DNA of 64,000 nt from Arthrobacter sp. M2012083 (lineage in GTDB: Bacteria; Actinomycetota; Actinomycetes; Actinomycetales; Micrococcaceae), in the NCBI RefSeq assembly GCF_000281065.1, contig NZ_AKKK01000022.1:1-64000 (forward strand), written 5' to 3'. Of this stretch, positions 7,735 to 16,837 are shown piece after piece. The position numbers were made by a program, and so were the translations under genes. Every line of letters begins with the position of its first letter. The stretch's first letter is position 1. The notes beneath the pieces were generated by a model. The model was given only the letters and a program-made list of their open reading frames with translations, made no database searches and was not told the origin of the DNA.

Positions 7735-8478
7735 TCAGTGGCCCATGACGAAGCCGCCATCCACCACGATGGTTTGACCGGTGATGAAGCCTGCAGCATC
7801 GGACAACAGGAACTGGACGGCGCCTGATACATCCCGGGGTTGTTGGTCCCTGGGCAACACTCGGTTCTCTTCATAAAGGCGGTACCGGGAGGCCGGCACT
7901 GACTCGGTGGCTTCTACCCGGGTCAGTCCCGGAGCAACGGCATTGACCCGGACTCCGGCTGGTCCCGCGTCGCGGGCCATGGTCCGGGTCATTGCCAGGA
8001 CTGCCCCTTTTGATCCGACATAGTGGACCAGCCGGGGAGAGCCGTAAAGTGCTGCGTCCGATGCGATGTTGACGATGGACGCTGCCCGGCTTTCTGCCAG
8101 CTGGGGGTAAAGGTGTTTGCTGACCAGCCAGGTCCCGTAGGCGTTGACGGTCATCACCCTCTGGAAGAACTCCTCGTCCAGTTCCCAAAACGTGTCGCCG
8201 CCTACGCCGTCGGCCAGCGCCGCATTGTTGACCAGCGCATCCGCCCCGCCCAACTGCTGGACTGCAGTGGCCAGGTGCGCCACGGAGGCTTTGTCGGCGA
8301 TGTCGGTGACGACGGACGTGGCGTCGAAGCCCTGTTCACGGAGTGTTGCTGCAGCTTGCCCGGCCAGGTCTTTGTTCTTCTCGGCAATGACTATCCGGTC
8401 TCCGCTGCCTGCCAATCGCTCGGCGATGTCGAAGCCAAGTCCCCGCCCGGATCCGGTAACTACTACCAGGCGCGTCAC
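7735..8478 (-). CDS. short-chain dehydrogenase/reductase
   Basis: A 247-residue classical SDR with TGSGRGLG near the N-terminus, VNNAAL, IASDAALYGS (catalytic Ser), HYVGSKGAV (Tyr and Lys), and the C-terminal TGQTIVVDGGF. Enzymes of this type oxidise cis-dihydrodiols or hydroxy intermediates after Rieske dioxygenation, so a diol dehydrogenase role fits. The start is GTG at 8478, overlapping the upstream hydrolase stop as GTGA, with GGGAGGATCTCC upstream. A longer frame to 8775 only shadows the hydrolase gene. Confidence 0.88.
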   Translation of the reverse strand: MTRLVVVTGSGRGLGFDIAERLAGSGDRIVIAEKNKDLAGQAAATLREQGFDATSVVTDIADKASVAHLATAVQQLGGADALVNNAALADGVGGDTFWELDEEFFQRVMTVNAYGTWLVSKHLYPQLAESRAASIVNIASDAALYGSPRLVHYVGSKGAVLAMTRTMARDAGPAGVRVNAVAPGLTRVEATESVPASRYRLYEENRVLPRDQQPRDVSGAVQFLLSDAAGFITGQTIVVDGGFVMGH

Positions 8479-9305
8479 CGGAGATCCTCCCAGAAAGCGA
8501 GGATGGCAGCGGCCATCTCCGTCGGCTTTTCCTGCACAGCGGCGTGGCCCGCGCCGGGAATGATGCCCAGCGTGGCGCCAGGGATGTTCTCCGCAAGGAC
8601 CCTGGATTCCGCGACGCCCGTGATCACGTCGTCCTGGCCTACCAAGACCAGCGTCGGGATCCGCAGCCCGGGCAGCAGGTCCGTGGTGTCGCACTGCGCC
8701 ATCATGGCGGCAGCCGATGCAAAACCGGACAGGCGTACGGCGGCCATGTCCGCCCGGACGGCTTCCGCCACCCAAGCCGGGGCGGACGGGGATACCAGCC
8801 TTGCGGCTCGTCGGGCCGCAATAATTTCAGGACCGACGGCGGCCAGCTCGGGAACGCGCGCAAGCATGCGTTGCGCTGCGGTTTTATTAATTCCGGAGCC
8901 CCGGGTGCTGTCCGCCAGCACAATGGACCGCACCGCCTCAGGTGCTTGGGCAGCTATCCGGGTGGCGATCACTCCACCCCAGGACGTGCCGATCAGGTGG
9001 GCCGGGCCAACATCCAGTGCGGCCAGGATCTTCAGCACCAAAGCAGGGTGATCCAAACCTTCCGGGGGCGCTGCGGACTCACCATAACCGGGTGCATCCC
9101 AGCAGAACGTCTGGTACCCGCGTGCGCTCAGCAAGTGGGCCAGTGCACCACATGATGACGCGGCGCCTCCGATGCCGTGCATGAGGAAGACGGGCGTGCC
9201 TTCCCCGTGAATAACCAGGGAGATCCCGTGGACGGTTTTCCTGCCTTCGGCAATAGTGCCGGTCGGCGCTGCTTCGGTGGCTGGCGGCAAGGAACTGCTA
9301 CGCAT
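8475..9305 (-). CDS. alpha/beta hydrolase (meta-cleavage product hydrolase-like)
   Basis: A 276-residue alpha/beta hydrolase with an intact triad: HGIGG oxyanion loop, nucleophile in GTSWGG, acid in VGQDD, and His in GAGHAAV. The arrangement and length resemble MhpC/BphD-type C-C hydrolases that split ring-fission products, and the gene directly follows an extradiol dioxygenase gene. Esterases and haloperoxidase-like enzymes share these motifs. The ATG at 9305 (MRSSSLPP) overlaps the dioxygenase stop by 8 bp and follows GGAAAAAG; the longer frame to 9512 is a shadow of the dioxygenase gene. Confidence 0.85.
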   Translation of the reverse strand: MRSSSLPPATEAAPTGTIAEGRKTVHGISLVIHGEGTPVFLMHGIGGAASSCGALAHLLSARGYQTFCWDAPGYGESAAPPEGLDHPALVLKILAALDVGPAHLIGTSWGGVIATRIAAQAPEAVRSIVLADSTRGSGINKTAAQRMLARVPELAAVGPEIIAARRAARLVSPSAPAWVAEAVRADMAAVRLSGFASAAAMMAQCDTTDLLPGLRIPTLVLVGQDDVITGVAESRVLAENIPGATLGIIPGAGHAAVQEKPTEMAAAILAFWEDLR

Positions 9306-10290
9306 GGGCTTTTTCCGCGGCAGGAGTTTCCGGCATGGAGAAGTAGTCTTCACGTCCGGGGACCACCAGTGACCTGTAGCCGATGTCCGGAATGCCAGCC
9401 ATGGCGCTGCGGACCGCGGTCGTGGGCGGACCTGCCGTTCCCCATTGGTCGGACAGTTCGGGTGTGCGCTTCCAAGTGCGGCACAACCAACTGTCTTCAT
9501 CCACCTGGGCAACTTCGGAGGTATATTCGCAAACCAGTCCTGCGGGGTCTGTGAAGTAGGAAAACGTGTTGTCGCCCGGGCCGTGACGCCCCGGCCCCCA
9601 CTGGGGTGCGATATTGTGCTGTTTCAGATTGCCGATCCCTCGCATGAAGTGGTCAATGCTCTGCATCTCGTACGCCACGTGGTTGACCGAAGTCCAAGGG
9701 GCCTGGTTGAACGCGATGGCGTGGTGCTCGCTGTTGCACCGCAGGAAGGCCATCTGGTGCTCGGACCAATCTGAAATCCGCATCCCCAGCACCTGCGTAT
9801 AGAAGGCGGTGGCACGGTCAATATCCACGGTGTTGAGCACCACGTGGGCGATCTTGCGGGGAAGGGCCCGCCGACCTGCAGGCTCCTGGCTGACAACCGC
9901 ATGGACATCGGCGGAAAGTTCCACCAGCCTGCCTTCGGGGTCCACCAGCTGGAGGCCGTAGCCACCGGCAGCATCATCCAAAGGTCCGGGTTCGCGGAAG
10001 AGCGGAATTCCCAAGGCAGTGAGTTTGGTGGCTGCGCGGTCAACGTCCTGCGGCGTGGCCAAGGCGAAAGAGACCCCGCCCAGGGCGTTCTGCTCGCCCT
10101 TTTCCAGCCTCAGGATGTGGTGTTCCGAACCGGTTCCGCGGAGCCAGAACTTGTCTGTGTCCTCTTCTACGGTGGAAAGGCCCCAGACTTCATGGTAGAA
10201 ATCCTTGGCCGGCCGGGTGTCGGGCACTTTAAGGGACACAGAACGCAGCGACCGCAGATTGCAGACAGGCTCTGCTGAGAAATAGTTCAT
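9298..10290 (-). CDS. type I extradiol (VOC-fold) ring-cleavage dioxygenase
   Basis: A 330-residue two-module vicinal-oxygen-chelate protein. The N-terminal module (12-130) lacks metal ligands. The C-terminal module carries the expected ligands H149 (KIAHVVLN), H204 (SVNHVAYEM) and E255 (GLVCEYTSE), followed by the DPAG loop region typical of catechol 2,3-dioxygenase and 2,3-dihydroxybiphenyl dioxygenase. It should open a catechol-type ring next to the two hydroxyls, using Fe(II). A C-terminal tail of about 70 residues is longer than in many relatives. The downstream hydrolase overlaps and would act on the product. Confidence 0.88.
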   Translation of the reverse strand: MNYFSAEPVCNLRSLRSVSLKVPDTRPAKDFYHEVWGLSTVEEDTDKFWLRGTGSEHHILRLEKGEQNALGGVSFALATPQDVDRAATKLTALGIPLFREPGPLDDAAGGYGLQLVDPEGRLVELSADVHAVVSQEPAGRRALPRKIAHVVLNTVDIDRATAFYTQVLGMRISDWSEHQMAFLRCNSEHHAIAFNQAPWTSVNHVAYEMQSIDHFMRGIGNLKQHNIAPQWGPGRHGPGDNTFSYFTDPAGLVCEYTSEVAQVDEDSWLCRTWKRTPELSDQWGTAGPPTTAVRSAMAGIPDIGYRSLVVPGREDYFSMPETPAAEKAHA

Positions 10291-10322
10291 GGGAATCAGC
10301 CTTCAGTCGAGTGATGTTCGTA

Positions 10323-11324
10323 CTAGAGATCCAAAATCAGGTCCCGGGACCGGCAACGCGAAACGCAAACAAACATTGATTTGTTCTCTGCCCGTTCGGC
10401 CGGGGAAAGCAGGAAATCGCGGTGGTCAACGTCGCCTTCGATGACTCCTGTTTCACAGGTTCCGCAGATGCCTTCCGCACATGAGCTGGGAACGTTGATG
10501 CCGGCGTCGTTGAGGGCCTCCAGGACCGAAACATCAGGCCCTACGGAGATCCGCTGACCAGTGCTCTGGCAGATGACGTCGAAACTTGTCGGATCGAGTT
10601 CTGGTCCGGCCGCAACGTCCGGTGCTTTGAACCGCTCAATCCTCAATCTTGTTTCGTCTGCCATGGCACCCGCTACAGCCTGCATCAATGATTCCGGGCC
10701 GCAGGCATACACCAGTGCTTCAGGCGGGAGCGAGCCGACTGCCTCGGAGAGATCAGCGAATTTGCCGTCGGCTTCGTCGGCAGCGTGGATACTTATCCGG
10801 TGCCTGGGGAGGTCATACACCTCTGATAGGAAGGCCATGGTTGAACGTGACCGGCCGGTATACAGCAGGGACCAGTCAGCTCCGACTGATTCCAACCGCC
10901 GCACCATGGAAATAATGGGGGTGATGCCAATACCGCCTGCTACCAAGGCGTAGCGCTCGGCATGGTCAAGCTCGAAGTTGTTGCGCGGACCATCAACCTT
11001 AATGAGCGTTCCCACCGGGAGCTCATCATGGATCAGCCTGCTCCCGCCGCGCGAATCGGGGGTTCGCAGTACGGCCACAGTCCAGCTTGTTAGGTCGTCC
11101 GGGTTCGAACACAAGGAGTATTCGCGTGTGAGCCCGTTGGGGAGGTGCAGGCTCAGGTGGGCTCCTGGAAGCCAGGCCGGGAGCGCCGCCCCGGTGGGGT
11201 CCATAAACATGATCCGGATGACGCCGTCGGCTTCCCAGGTTTTCTGGTGCACCCTGAGTGTCAGCGTCGTGGGTTCGGCGGCTGCAGAATCCGCACTCAC
11301 CCGGTTCTCAATTTCCACGCTCAT
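10323..11324 (-). CDS. phthalate dioxygenase reductase-type oxidoreductase
   Basis: A 333-residue electron-transfer protein: FMN-binding beta barrel with REYSLCSNP (R-x-Y-S) near residue 70, NAD-binding domain with AGGIGITPIISM, and a C-terminal plant-type [2Fe-2S] domain with C-x4-C-x2-C (CAEGICGTC) and a distal Cys near SMFVC. This is the class IA reductase layout (VanB, phthalate dioxygenase reductase), and it should feed electrons from NADH to the Rieske oxygenase encoded at 3212-4312. It lies 32 bp upstream of the extradiol dioxygenase and 6 bp after the RidA gene. Confidence 0.92.
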   Translation of the reverse strand: MSVEIENRVSADSAAAEPTTLTLRVHQKTWEADGVIRIMFMDPTGAALPAWLPGAHLSLHLPNGLTREYSLCSNPDDLTSWTVAVLRTPDSRGGSRLIHDELPVGTLIKVDGPRNNFELDHAERYALVAGGIGITPIISMVRRLESVGADWSLLYTGRSRSTMAFLSEVYDLPRHRISIHAADEADGKFADLSEAVGSLPPEALVYACGPESLMQAVAGAMADETRLRIERFKAPDVAAGPELDPTSFDVICQSTGQRISVGPDVSVLEALNDAGINVPSSCAEGICGTCETGVIEGDVDHRDFLLSPAERAENKSMFVCVSRCRSRDLILDL

Positions 11325-11330
11325 TGGTCC

Positions 11331-11675
11331 TCACTTCCTCCGGTGGGCGATTGCTTCGATTTCCACCGTGGCCCCGTAGGGCAAGGCGGCCACCTCCACA
11401 AACGAACGTGCTGGACGCGGCTCCTCGAAAAGCTCCTCATAGTGGCCGTTGGCTTCGTCGCGCAGCGTCACGTCCGTGACGAAATAGGTGGTCTTGATGA
11501 CGTCCCGCAAGGACATGCCGACGGTTTCCAATCGTTCGGAGAGCCTTGCGGCTGCGGCAACCAGCGCTTCAGAGCGGCCGGGAACGGCAACACCACGTTC
11601 ATCCACCGACAATGCGCCGGAGACGAAGCCGAATCCCCCGGCTACAAAGGCCGGGCTGTAGGGGTGGGCATTCAT
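11331..11675 (-). CDS. RidA/YjgF family enamine/imine deaminase
   Basis: A 114-residue RidA-fold protein. The functional Arg is in PARSFVEVAALP and the end motif is VEIEAIAHR, close to active RidA enzymes. These trimers hydrolyse enamines and imines to keto acids and ammonia. In aminophenol and 3-hydroxyanthranilate breakdown, family members act as 2-aminomuconate deaminases immediately after an aldehyde dehydrogenase. Here it is likewise directly downstream of an aldehyde dehydrogenase gene, which hints at a nitrogen-containing ring-fission product. The ATG at 11675 follows GAAAGG; the longer frame to 11732 would overlap the aldehyde dehydrogenase gene. Confidence 0.88.
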   Translation of the reverse strand: MNAHPYSPAFVAGGFGFVSGALSVDERGVAVPGRSEALVAAAARLSERLETVGMSLRDVIKTTYFVTDVTLRDEANGHYEELFEEPRPARSFVEVAALPYGATVEIEAIAHRRK

Positions 11676-11716
11676 TGAGGTACCTTTCGAAAGCAGGATG
11701 GTGGCAGCCTGTCCGG

Positions 11717-13204
11717 CTAATTGCCGGCCCATGGTATGGATGCACCCGAGAGGTCGATGTAGATACTCTTCTGGTGCATGTAGGAACGAATGCCGTCCCG
11801 GCCCTTTTCGGTACCCAGACCGCTTTCCTTAAGCCCGCTGAACGGGGTGGAGATGCTGAACTGCTTATAGGTGTTGACCCAGACGGTGCCGGCCGAAACG
11901 GACCTCGCTGTTCGCCAGGCCAAGCGGTAGTCGGAGGTCCAGATCCCGCACGCCAGGCCGAAGATACTGTCGTTGGCTTGGAGGATGAGATCGGCTTCGT
12001 CGTCAAACGGCAGGATCACCGCCACGGGCCCAAAGATTTCCTCCTGGCAAATGACGTCGGAGTTGCTCACGCCGGCAATGATGGTGGGCTCATAAAACGC
12101 GCCGGCCTGGAACCGGGACCCGGTGGGGGCAGCGCCACCGCAGAGGATCTGCGCACCTGCCAGCCTCGCGTCTTCCACCATCGTGGCCACCGCGTCCCGG
12201 TGGGCGTGGGCAACCAGTGGCCCTACCTGGGTGGTTGGGTCCGTTCCAGGTCCGAGCCGCAGGGCTTGGGCCCCCTTGACCAGTTTTTCGACAACGGCCT
12301 CATAGACCGAACGCTGGATGAAGACGCGCGAGCCGGCAATGCAGCTCTGCCCGCTTGAAGAAAAGATGCCATAGAGGACGCCTGCCACAGCTTGGTCCAA
12401 GTCCGCATCAGCAAAAATAATGGTGGGGGATTTTCCGCCGAGCTCCAAGGTAATCGGCATGATTTTCTCGGCCGCAATATGTGCCAGCTGGCGCCCTGTG
12501 GACGTGCCACCCGTGAAGGAGATCTTGCCAATGCCGGGGTGCCGGGCAAGCGCATCGCCAACGACGCGGCCGGGGCCAGGAAGGACAGAAAGTAGACCGG
12601 CCGGAAGCCCTGCCTCCTCACAAATCCGTGCCAGCAACAGCGAAACCCAGGGAGCCCAGACCGGGGGCTTCACCACCACCGCGTTGCCCGCCGCGAGCGC
12701 CGGAGCCACTTTTTGTGCGTCGCTGGCAATCGGCGAATTCCATGGCGTGATGGCCCCTACTACGCCGATCGCCTCATATGTGGACATGCTGAGGTAGTTC
12801 CCTCGAGGGGACGTCAGTGCGTCCTCCATGGTTTCCAGTGCGGAAGCAGTGAAGCGGAAGGTGGCTGCCGCGCTCATGGCGAGCGCCTTGGTTTCCACGA
12901 GTGTCTTTCCTGTATCCAGTGTCTGCAGTTTGGCAATGCGGTCAGCGTTGACCTCAATCGCTGAGCTGATGCGGTGGAGTACGGCGGCGCGTTCGTGAGG
13001 GAGCTTCTTTGCCCATCCGGACTCTTCCACGGCTTTCAGGCCGGCAGCCACCGCGGCGTCCACATCCGCGGCTGTTGCTCCGTGGAGGGTGGCGAACACC
13101 TCTGAGTTAGCGGGGTTGACGGATTCGATCAGTGTGCCGCTGGCTCGGGTCCACACGCCTCCCACAAAGATTTCATCCCTTACATCAAGGCTGTCGGTAC
13201 TCAT
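11717..13204 (-). CDS. NAD(P)-dependent aldehyde dehydrogenase
   Basis: About 495 residues, a full-length aldehyde dehydrogenase. Visible motifs are TPWNSPI, FTGGTSTGRQLA (cofactor), LELGGKSPTIIF (general-base Glu) and SSGQSCIAGSRV (catalytic Cys), with a C-terminal FGLACGIWT. It oxidises an aldehyde, plausibly a semialdehyde from ring cleavage. The ATG at 13204 (MSTDSLD) has GGAAG upstream; an ATG at 13222 is possible. It is the first gene after the promoter and operator-like site at 13303-13333, and the RidA gene follows at 41 bp. Confidence 0.9.
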   Translation of the reverse strand: MSTDSLDVRDEIFVGGVWTRASGTLIESVNPANSEVFATLHGATAADVDAAVAAGLKAVEESGWAKKLPHERAAVLHRISSAIEVNADRIAKLQTLDTGKTLVETKALAMSAAATFRFTASALETMEDALTSPRGNYLSMSTYEAIGVVGAITPWNSPIASDAQKVAPALAAGNAVVVKPPVWAPWVSLLLARICEEAGLPAGLLSVLPGPGRVVGDALARHPGIGKISFTGGTSTGRQLAHIAAEKIMPITLELGGKSPTIIFADADLDQAVAGVLYGIFSSSGQSCIAGSRVFIQRSVYEAVVEKLVKGAQALRLGPGTDPTTQVGPLVAHAHRDAVATMVEDARLAGAQILCGGAAPTGSRFQAGAFYEPTIIAGVSNSDVICQEEIFGPVAVILPFDDEADLILQANDSIFGLACGIWTSDYRLAWRTARSVSAGTVWVNTYKQFSISTPFSGLKESGLGTEKGRDGIRSYMHQKSIYIDLSGASIPWAGN

Positions 13205-13302
13205 CTTCAGGCTTCCGTTCATCTCTCTGTCATGCCCACGGCGTGAAACATGCGCTCCGCCCACAGGCAGCGTGTGCCGATGCTGTGAACTACGTCATAA
13301 AA

Positions 13303-13333
13303 AGAATATCAGTAGTAAGATACTTTCTGTCAA
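13303..13333 (-). promoter_or_regulatory. aldehyde dehydrogenase promoter with operator-like site 3
   Basis: On the minus strand a consensus -35 TTGACA (13333-13328) is followed after 19 bp by TATTCT (13308-13303). The spacer and -10 are covered by 13305-13322, which on the plus strand reads AATATCAGTAGTAAGATA and matches sites 1 and 2 in their TCA-N4-TAAGATA core. Leader length to the ATG is about 99 nt, like the other two sites. Confidence 0.6.
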
Positions 13334-13350
13334 GATATTTAGGTTCGAAG

Positions 13351-14505
13351 TTATTTCTGGTTGGAGCCTGCGCTTTCCAGCGCGCCTCTGTGGATCGGCT
13401 CGCTGGTGTGCGCCAAGGGCAACCCTGAGCTCTGGTTCCTGGTAGCGATGATCTCCGCCATGATGGAGACTGCTGTTTCAGCCGGCGTGGAAGCGGAAAG
13501 GCCGAGCCCGATCGGCGAGCGGAGTGGCGCCACCGACCGGTCGGTGTGGCCCAAGTTAATCAGCCTCTCCCGGCGGTCCCTGGCTGTTCGGCGTGAGCCC
13601 ATAGCCCCGATGTACTCAAAACCATGCCTTAGGGCTACGTCCAGGACCGGAACATCGAACTTGGCATCGTGGGTCAACACACAGATAGCTGCATCCGAGG
13701 CGAGCCTTCCCCGCGTGATTTCTGCCTGCAGGTAGCGAGCCGGTTGATCTACCACGATCTCGTGGGCTGAGGGAATACGCTCGGCCGTCGCGAAGACAGC
13801 ACGGGCATCGCAAACGGTGACGTGAAAACCCAGGAAAGCCCCTAGCTGGGCCAGGGAGGCTGAAAAGTCTATAGCCCCGAAGATTAGCAGCCTACGGGCC
13901 GGACGGTAGACATCGATCAGCACGGAAAGCGACTCTTCGGTTCCGGCATCCGCCACGAGAGTGACCGACGTCGTACTGCCGGAGGCAATTGCTTCCTGGA
14001 CTGCACCCCCGGCGGCGCGGACCACATCCGGGGCAAGGGATTGACCGACGAACAGCTCTTCGATTTCCGCAGCTTGCAGCACAAGTTCAGATCGACCTAC
14101 CAGGCCAGGCACGCCGTCGAAAATAGTAACCATGGCGCATGGCAGTTTCTCTTCCAAGGCCTTTTTCAGTAAAGCAAAGTGCCGGGAGGAGGCCGGAGCG
14201 TACTTTTGGATGAAGATCTCAACGCTGCCACCGCACGTCAGACCGATGCCGAAACCGTCGTCGTCTGAAATGCCAAATCGGTGAAGCTCCGGGACCCCGC
14301 TGGCGAGGACCCCGGCTGCTGCTTCGATCACACTTGCCTCAATGCATCCACCCGAAACGGAACCGACCGGGGATCCGTCATCGGTGACAAGCATGGACGT
14401 TCCGATTGCCCGTGGCGCGGAGCCCTCCGTGCGGACTACCGTTGCCAAGGCGACATGTTGATCGCTCGGCAACGAGTTCTCCAGCGTCTCCATCACCTCA
14501 CGCAT
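13351..14505 (-). CDS. XdhC/CoxF-family molybdoenzyme maturation factor
   Basis: A 384-residue XdhC/CoxI-family protein with the N-terminal GSVSGGCIEASV Cys motif near residue 49 and a C-terminal Rossmann-like domain (LLIFGAIDFSASLAQLGAFL, then GAMGSRRT). Such proteins bind and sulfurate the molybdenum cofactor and insert it into xanthine dehydrogenase-family enzymes. The start overlaps the end of the large-subunit gene by 8 bp, so it is made with its client. It is the last gene of the upstream transcription unit before the promoter at 13303-13333. Confidence 0.88.
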   Translation of the reverse strand: MREVMETLENSLPSDQHVALATVVRTEGSAPRAIGTSMLVTDDGSPVGSVSGGCIEASVIEAAAGVLASGVPELHRFGISDDDGFGIGLTCGGSVEIFIQKYAPASSRHFALLKKALEEKLPCAMVTIFDGVPGLVGRSELVLQAAEIEELFVGQSLAPDVVRAAGGAVQEAIASGSTTSVTLVADAGTEESLSVLIDVYRPARRLLIFGAIDFSASLAQLGAFLGFHVTVCDARAVFATAERIPSAHEIVVDQPARYLQAEITRGRLASDAAICVLTHDAKFDVPVLDVALRHGFEYIGAMGSRRTARDRRERLINLGHTDRSVAPLRSPIGLGLSASTPAETAVSIMAEIIATRNQSSGLPLAHTSEPIHRGALESAGSNQK

Positions 14506-16837
14506 TTCCGTCAGCCCCGCCGTGACGCACGCGCGCTGCGCGGATGCCGTTGTAGACGCGTTCAGGCGTCATGGGCAACGATGTGAGCTGTGCCCCGGTT
14601 GCGTCAGCGATGGCTTGGGCAATCGCTGGAGCAATGGGAAGCATGCCACCTTCGCCCATCCCCTTGGTCCCAAAAGGTCCGGCCCCATGGCCCTGCTCCT
14701 GGGTGATGGAGGAAAAGCGCCGGGGAATGTCCTCCGCCAAAGGCACCCGGTAGAGGAGCGCCTCACCGTTCAGCAACTCACCGTCGTCATACCGCAGTTC
14801 CTCGAACAGCGCCTGGGCCAATCCGAAAACCGCGGCGCCCTCGTCCTGGCCGCGGCAACCCAATTTGTTCACCACCTTGCCGGCATCTCCACTCACCACC
14901 AGTTGCAAAAGCTCCACCCGACCGGTTTCCGGATCAACCTCCACTTCGGCAGCCGCCCAACCGATCTCCCAAAAAATGCAGGGTGCTTCCAGGGGCGCGC
15001 TGCTGGCGGAACGGGCCTTGTAGTAGCCATCCGCCGTAAACTCGAAGCCCGTTCCGCCGAATCTCTCCATAATCAGCGGTGGGAGCTCATAAGTGGTGCC
15101 TTCAGCATCAACGATCGTCCAGTCGTCCAGACGAATCGATTGCCTGTCCAGCATCAGGTGTTCGGCCGCCGTGTCCAACACCGAACACTTCACTCGTTCA
15201 GCAGCCTGCCGGACGGCATGACCCATGACGGCGATGCCCGAAGAGGCGTTGGTGCCTTGGTCGAAGGGGGTGTTGTCGGTGTCAATAGCGGCATACCTCA
15301 CCCGCTTCGGATCGCATCCAAGCGTCTCCGCCACGATCTGGCACAACGCCGAATGACCGCCTTGGCCCATTTCCACCAAGGCGCAATTCAGGAACACATC
15401 GCCGTTGGTGGTCACTTTCACGCGGGCCTGGGCGGGCTTGTTGACGCCACCGCCATCTTTGATACCAATGGCAACTCCCATGCCACGGTTACTTAAGCGC
15501 GTACGATCGCGATAACCGATGGCGTCCGCCACCAGGATCAGTCCATGCTTTAGGTCCGAATCGATGGGCGTTTCCCCGGGTACGAACTCCTCCCCCAATT
15601 CCTTGGTGTTCTTTAGTCGAAGCTCCAGGGGATCGAAACCCAGCCGCTCGGCGATCAGGTCAACTTGGCGCTCACTGGCCCAAGTGGCTTGGGTTGCGCC
15701 GAAACCACGGTAGGCGCCGGCAGGGACACTATTGGTGATCACTGCTTGGCAGACGGAATCTATCCGTTTCCAGCGGTAGGCCCCGGGCATCCGATACCCC
15801 GCTTTCTCTGCCACCAGCGGACTGGCATCCGCATAAGCCCCACCGTTGAGCAGTACCCGTGACTGGCGCGCCATGAACTCACCGTCTGCCTTGAGCCCCG
15901 ATTTCACCGTGAGGATGGCGTCATGCTGGCTCAGTGTCAGGAAGACTTCTTCTGTGCTCATGCAATAACGCACCGGCCGCCCAGCCGACAATTGTGAGAG
16001 CCGGATGGCGATCGCCTCCGTTTTTGGGCCGTTCTTGGCACCAAAGCCGCCGCCCAGGAGCGGGACGTTGACCCGGATGTCGTTTTCGGGCAGCCCAAAA
16101 ACCCTCGCCAGTTCCTTGCGCATTGGGAAAGGGCTTTGAGTGGAGGTCCACACTTCGATTTCGTTCGCTGTCGCCTCGGCAACAGTGGCAAAGGGCTCCA
16201 GGTGCATATGGTTCATGCGGGAGAAGGTAAAGGTGTCCTCGAAGATGTAGTCGCAATCCGCCCAGACGCTCTCCTCTCCCGTTTCGTAGCGGAACTCGTA
16301 ACTCACGTTGTGGGCAGTGTGTGCCGCCCCCGAGGCTCCATCGCCGTACTCGGGGTAGGCGGCGAAGGGCTGGTCGGGAAAAATGGCGGGCGCGGAGGGC
16401 TCCATCGCTGCTCTCACATCAAAGACAGCCGGCAATTGCTCGTACTCAACACGGATCAGATCCAGTGCCGCGAAAGCGGTGCGTTCGTCCACGGCGGCCA
16501 CTGCAGCGACGACGTCGCCAACATAGCGGACCGACTCTGTGGCCACAATCGGCTGGTCTTTGACGTAGGTTCCGTAGGAATGCAGTCCAATGATTTCCTC
16601 GCGGGTGACCACGGCGGTGACTCCGGCCAGGGAGCGGGCAGCGGAAGCATCGATGCTCAGAATTCGCGCGTGCGCATACGGGCTTCGCAAGACCTTCGCG
16701 TGAAGCATCCCGGGCTTCTCAATGTCCACCGTGTAGACCGCACGGCCGGTGACCTTCATGGTGCTGTCCAAGCGTGGGCGGTCGCGTCCCACAATCGGCT
16801 CATCATCCGGAGTGCGAGGATTCACGAACCCGGTCAT
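14498..16837 (-). CDS. xanthine dehydrogenase-family molybdenum hydroxylase, large subunit
   Basis: A 779-residue molybdopterin-binding subunit of the CoxL/XDH family. Motifs include GGGFGAKNGPKTEA, GAYRGFGATQATWA, ALVEMGQGGHSA and the active-site GTKGMGEGG with the catalytic Glu. These enzymes use water to hydroxylate electron-poor carbons, often next to nitrogen in heteroaromatic rings, or oxidise aldehydes. CO dehydrogenase is unlikely because the Cys-bearing CoxL active-site loop is not seen. The ATG at 16837 overlaps the small-subunit stop as ATGA; the longer frame to 17047 is a shadow. The order FAD, Fe-S, Mo, XdhC on the minus strand is a complete hydroxylase cassette. Confidence 0.9.
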   Translation of the reverse strand: MTGFVNPRTPDDEPIVGRDRPRLDSTMKVTGRAVYTVDIEKPGMLHAKVLRSPYAHARILSIDASAARSLAGVTAVVTREEIIGLHSYGTYVKDQPIVATESVRYVGDVVAAVAAVDERTAFAALDLIRVEYEQLPAVFDVRAAMEPSAPAIFPDQPFAAYPEYGDGASGAAHTAHNVSYEFRYETGEESVWADCDYIFEDTFTFSRMNHMHLEPFATVAEATANEIEVWTSTQSPFPMRKELARVFGLPENDIRVNVPLLGGGFGAKNGPKTEAIAIRLSQLSAGRPVRYCMSTEEVFLTLSQHDAILTVKSGLKADGEFMARQSRVLLNGGAYADASPLVAEKAGYRMPGAYRWKRIDSVCQAVITNSVPAGAYRGFGATQATWASERQVDLIAERLGFDPLELRLKNTKELGEEFVPGETPIDSDLKHGLILVADAIGYRDRTRLSNRGMGVAIGIKDGGGVNKPAQARVKVTTNGDVFLNCALVEMGQGGHSALCQIVAETLGCDPKRVRYAAIDTDNTPFDQGTNASSGIAVMGHAVRQAAERVKCSVLDTAAEHLMLDRQSIRLDDWTIVDAEGTTYELPPLIMERFGGTGFEFTADGYYKARSASSAPLEAPCIFWEIGWAAAEVEVDPETGRVELLQLVVSGDAGKVVNKLGCRGQDEGAAVFGLAQALFEELRYDDGELLNGEALLYRVPLAEDIPRRFSSITQEQGHGAGPFGTKGMGEGGMLPIAPAIAQAIADATGAQLTSLPMTPERVYNGIRAARVRHGGADGNA